DNA of 64,000 bases from Bifidobacterium lemurum (GTDB taxonomy: Bacteria; Actinomycetota; Actinomycetes; Actinomycetales; Bifidobacteriaceae). Where the stretch lies: NCBI RefSeq assembly GCF_014898175.1, contig NZ_CP062948.1:2108001-2172000 (forward strand), read 5' to 3'. Shown in pieces: positions 60,920-64,000 of this stretch (the stretch's first letter is position 1; the number at the start of each line of letters is the position of its first letter). Made by a program: the position numbers and the translations under genes. The notes below the pieces were generated by a model. That model made no database searches and was not told the origin of the DNA. It saw only the letters and a program-made list of their open reading frames with translations.

Positions 60920-62764
60920 TCAAAGGTTCACAAACGCGCACTGCACGACGGCCGCCGAGCCCGCCGAAACCATCACCGCCCGGCCGGGCGTGGCGATGTC
61001 GTTCGCGTCGAACGACGCCAGCGACGCGGCCGGAATGCCGCTGACCAGATCGGCGGTGCGCTCTCCGCAGGGGAATACGATCCGGGTGCCGCAATGCTCC
61101 GGAACGCGCACATACCGGTGCGAACGGACGGCGAACACGACCGTCACGTCCGGATCGGCCAACGCCGTATGGAAGGCGCCCGCCAGCGGATCCGTGGAGA
61201 ACGGGTCGAACAGCCGGTCCGCGTCGTCGACCAGCCACACCGGATGCCGTGCGGGAGGCGGCGGGGGACCGACGTCGTCAAAGGAACACGCCGATGCGGC
61301 GCGACCGTCGGGCGGTGGTGGGGATCCGACCCGCACCGCGCAATGCTTCGAGACGGCCAGCCTGCGTTCCAGCAAACGCAGTATGGCGCTTTTGCCCCGT
61401 CCGTCCGGTCCGATGACGCCGATATTGCCGCGGCCGATACGCAGGCACGCGGGATGCAGCCGCACGCCGTCGTCGGACAGGCCGAACGGCACCGTGATGA
61501 CGCCGTCCGCATCGACCAATGGCGTGGCGGCGAGCTGCGATTCGCGCAGACGCGCGGGAAGCGGCGCGGTGAACAGCGGCGGCGGGGGAGGAATCCCCGT
61601 CATAAGCGCCGCCAAGCGGATCGCCTCGCAACAGCGGTCGATGTCGGCGGGCGCCGCGCAACGCATCGCCGTCACCGCATCCGCGTCGTTGCAGTATGCC
61701 GCGCCGGGCAGCGAGGGCGGGATGCGCGCCGCGCGGGAGTCGGCGAGCAGCTCGCGTGACTGCATCTCGTCGCGCACCCTCAGACACAGGTTCAGCGAGA
61801 TGTTCGCCTTCATGTCGGCGCTGATCTGGCCGAGGGGATTCTGCGTGCAGGCGATGAGATGCATGCCCAGGGACCGTCCCAACGAGGCGACGCGCACCAG
61901 CCGCCCCACATAGTCGGGCAGCTGGTCCTTGAGGGCGTGGAATTCGTCGACGACGATCACCAGACGGGCCGGAGGATCCGCCATCGCGGAGAGATCGGCG
62001 ACGTGATGGTCCGCGGCCAGCCGTTCGCGCCGCCGCAGTTCCGCCTCCAACGCCTCGAGCGCGCGCACGGCGTGTTTGAGGTCGAGGTCGCATACGCCGC
62101 CCACGGTGTGGGGCAGTCCCTCAAGCGGCCGGAAGGCCGACCCGCCTTTGAAGTCCAACAGCACGAAGTTGAGACGCGTCGGATCGTTGGCCGCGGCCAA
62201 TGCCAGGCACCAGCTTTGCAGCAGCACGGATTTGCCCGAGCCGGTGGTGCCCGCCACCAACGCGTGCGGCCCTTGCGCCCGCAGATCGATGCGGAAGACC
62301 CCGGACGCGCCGATGCCGACGCATACGCGCATGGTGGGCGGATTCAGCCATGCGCGAACAACATCGCGCCAGGGAAGCCGCCCCCATTCCAGAAGACGTT
62401 CCAGCGAGACGGTGCCGAGCGCTCGCATGACGGCTTCTCCTCCGGCGTCGCCTTTTGGGGAATTGATATGCTCCGGCCGTCGCGAGTCGGGCGCGGCATG
62501 GCGCGTTGGGGAACCGCTCCGTCCGTCGTCGCCGGCGGAGCTCCACGCGTACAGCGCGGAGGCCGCGCAGGCGATGATGCCGGGCGTCACCATGGTGGCG
62601 AGCAGCCATTGGCGTTGCGCGAGCGACGCCGCGAGCATGACGGTCTGCGCCAGCAGGGGCGCGCCCACCGTCGCGAAGGTCAGCAGCCGCCGATGCCGTG
62701 CGATGCTCCGCACGCCCTGCCGTCGCGCGACGCGCCTCGTATGGGATCGATGTGTTCCGGACAT
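60920..62764 (-). CDS. FtsK/SpoIIIE-type membrane ATPase
   Basis: This 614-residue protein has two N-terminal membrane helices (about 25-75), then an FtsK/SpoIIIE ATPase domain with Walker A GTTGSGKSVLLQSW near 171-184, FVLLDFKGGSAF near 200-211, Walker B LVIVVDEFHAL near 267-277 and CTQNPLGQISADMK. A second, weaker P-loop (GPDGRGKSAILRL near 435) with VWLVDDADRL follows. This resembles EccC-like or FtsK-like pumps, but no ESX partner genes are near and no gamma domain is seen. The ATG at 62764 is preferred, though GGAGGA lies almost next to it; a TTG at 62800 is an alternative. Confidence 0.8.
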   Translation of the reverse strand: MSGTHRSHTRRVARRQGVRSIARHRRLLTFATVGAPLLAQTVMLAASLAQRQWLLATMVTPGIIACAASALYAWSSAGDDGRSGSPTRHAAPDSRRPEHINSPKGDAGGEAVMRALGTVSLERLLEWGRLPWRDVVRAWLNPPTMRVCVGIGASGVFRIDLRAQGPHALVAGTTGSGKSVLLQSWCLALAAANDPTRLNFVLLDFKGGSAFRPLEGLPHTVGGVCDLDLKHAVRALEALEAELRRRERLAADHHVADLSAMADPPARLVIVVDEFHALKDQLPDYVGRLVRVASLGRSLGMHLIACTQNPLGQISADMKANISLNLCLRVRDEMQSRELLADSRAARIPPSLPGAAYCNDADAVTAMRCAAPADIDRCCEAIRLAALMTGIPPPPPLFTAPLPARLRESQLAATPLVDADGVITVPFGLSDDGVRLHPACLRIGRGNIGVIGPDGRGKSAILRLLERRLAVSKHCAVRVGSPPPPDGRAASACSFDDVGPPPPPARHPVWLVDDADRLFDPFSTDPLAGAFHTALADPDVTVVFAVRSHRYVRVPEHCGTRIVFPCGERTADLVSGIPAASLASFDANDIATPGRAVMVSAGSAAVVQCAFVNL

Positions 62765-63007
62765 TCCTCCAGCGTGAACGATGGGAGTGCGTGAGCGCAA
62801 GCGGAACGGGGTGATGTGGTTCCAGCCTCGGGGTTATCCACCATATGAGGAGCGGACCGATTGGCCGGATCGCGGGAAGTCGCTGATTCCGATCCGTCCG
62901 CGTCCATCCGCAATACCGGGCGGACGGACCGCATATGGCTGTCCGACGGCCGGCGGCCGCCACTGGCGACCGTATGGGAATGGGACCCGCGTCCCAACGG
63001 GTGGAGA

Positions 63008-63991
63008 TCAGCCCTGGCTTTCCGCCAACGTGCCGACGGTCCCGGCGGCATGCGTGCCGTCGGCGAGCTGGGAGAACAGTTCCAGGTTCTTGGCGTCGTC
63101 GAGCAGCACGGAGGAACCGACTCCGTCGACGTAGTAGTCGGGATCCGTCCAATACACGCTGCCGGACACGCCCTCGTCGCCGGTGGCGCTTTTGAACGCC
63201 AGCGCCATCATCAGCATGCTGTAGGGGTTGGTGTCCTCATCCACGGTGATCGAATCCAGACCGGCCTGCGCCACGGACATCACCGTGCTGGGATTCGTCA
63301 GGGTCTGCCTGCTGGAGGCCTTGGAGACAATGGCCGAGATCACCTGGCGCTGCCGGGCGTTGCGGCCGAAATCGCCTGTGGCGTCGGCGTATCGCATACG
63401 GGAGAACGCCAATGCGGTGCCGCCGTCGGCGGTATGGCATCCGGCCTGCCATTCCAGTCCGGAATACGGGTCGCTGACATCCTCGTCGTAGCACAGCTCG
63501 ATGCCTCCCAGCGCGTCCACCACCTGGGTGAGCCCGCCGAATTGGATCTGGGCCACATGGTCGATCTTCTGCCCGGTGATCTGCTCGACCTCGCTCACAA
63601 GCGCCTGCGAGCCGAAGATCTCGGCGACGGCGTTGATCTTCATATACGTGTCGTCCACGGCGACCAGCGAGTCGCGTGGGATGGAGATCAACGAACTGGC
63701 CCCGCTTTTCGGCTTGGTGAGCACAAGGATCGTGTCGGTGCGGAATCCCTGCACATCCGACTCGTCGGGAGTGGTGCCGTCGCGCTCGTCGGAGCCGAGG
63801 ATCAGCCACGTCGAGGCGGGGGTGTCGGCGGCGTCGGTGAGCCAGGAGGTCTTGTTCAGCCGTCCGTCGACCCAATTCCACGCGCCGAACACCGAAAGCG
63901 CCATGGCGACGACCAGCAGCAGCAATACGGTCGCGACGATGGTCGTCGCTTTGGGGCCGCGCCTACGGGGTGCGGACGCGACGTTGGCCAT
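63008..63991 (-). CDS. LytR-CpsA-Psr (LCP) family cell-wall glycopolymer ligase
   Basis: This 327-residue protein has a basic cytoplasmic start, one membrane helix (about 16-40) and an extracytoplasmic LCP domain. Family marks are ILGSDERDG near 64, GFRTDTILVLTKP near 82-94, SLISIPRDSLVAV near 99-111, the INAVAEIFG helix and the DFGRNARQRQVISAIV stretch near 207-222, which supply the polyphosphate-binding Arg and Asp. LCP enzymes attach glycopolymers to peptidoglycan. The ATG at 63991 begins MANVASAPRRRG. The 243-bp gap to the FtsK-like gene holds nothing recognisable except a small hairpin near 62980. Confidence 0.92.
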   Translation of the reverse strand: MANVASAPRRRGPKATTIVATVLLLLVVAMALSVFGAWNWVDGRLNKTSWLTDAADTPASTWLILGSDERDGTTPDESDVQGFRTDTILVLTKPKSGASSLISIPRDSLVAVDDTYMKINAVAEIFGSQALVSEVEQITGQKIDHVAQIQFGGLTQVVDALGGIELCYDEDVSDPYSGLEWQAGCHTADGGTALAFSRMRYADATGDFGRNARQRQVISAIVSKASSRQTLTNPSTVMSVAQAGLDSITVDEDTNPYSMLMMALAFKSATGDEGVSGSVYWTDPDYYVDGVGSSVLLDDAKNLELFSQLADGTHAAGTVGTLAESQG

Positions 63992-64000
63992 GGATCCCGA

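Overview
The window reads as a piece of a high-GC actinobacterial chromosome, most likely a Bifidobacterium. The main grounds are a WhiB regulator convergent with a PdtaS-type histidine kinase, the order enolase / FtsB-like / DUF501 / Ppx-GppA, a UPF0182 membrane protein, a proA-to-nadD gene run and strongly GC-biased codon use. The species cannot be fixed from the sequence alone. About 56 protein genes, one tRNA and one clear riboswitch can be supported.

Layout. 0-2 kb: the end of an ABC-2 type exporter and the thiaminase II gene tenA. 2-3 kb: a RhuM-family gene broken by one in-frame TGA and preceded by a LexA-like box. 3.3-9.2 kb: housekeeping metabolism (thrC divergent from glyA, then proA - small conserved protein - nadD with overlapping stops and starts). 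9.4-18.8 kb: a membrane-anchored GH3 protein, a UPF0182 protein, an acetyltransferase, and pth-mfd, which overlap. 19-26.4 kb: a lipoprotein, a formate/nitrite-type channel, a MerR regulator facing the aldo/keto reductase it probably controls, an acetyltransferase and a UvrA-like ATPase.

26.4-31 kb is an accessory stretch of lower GC. It holds a DUF1778/GNAT toxin-antitoxin pair lying between two 84-bp direct repeats, one of which is the 3' end of the neighbouring GyrI-like gene. It also holds an AlkD-like repair protein and an AlbA_2/ATPase-like regulator carrying eight identical 21-bp tandem repeats. 31-32.9 kb: a hydrolase and a reductase. 33-38.5 kb: two YhgE/Pip membrane proteins and a divergent TetR gene across a perfect palindrome. 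38.5-48.6 kb: a cupin, two DHA2-type drug exporters (one with C-terminal CBS domains and its own TetR), an S10-type peptidase, and a TPP-riboswitch-controlled ABC transporter, thiXYZ. With tenA this suggests salvage of thiamine pyrimidine precursors.

48.6-52.6 kb: enolase behind a LacI-type palindrome, then the FtsB-like / DUF501 / Ppx genes and tRNA-Leu. 52.6-54.2 kb, next to the tRNA, is a small foreign-looking islet (dinD plus an XRE regulator) with short repeats and a 24-bp palindrome. 54.4-64 kb: a membrane protein with sdaA, FKBP-greA, a hemolysin-III family protein with an odd N-terminal extension, pdtaS, whiB, an FtsK-like ATPase and an LCP-family cell-wall enzyme. Several intergenic gaps hold structured repeats, notably nested palindromes at 57688-57800 and 18897-19001.
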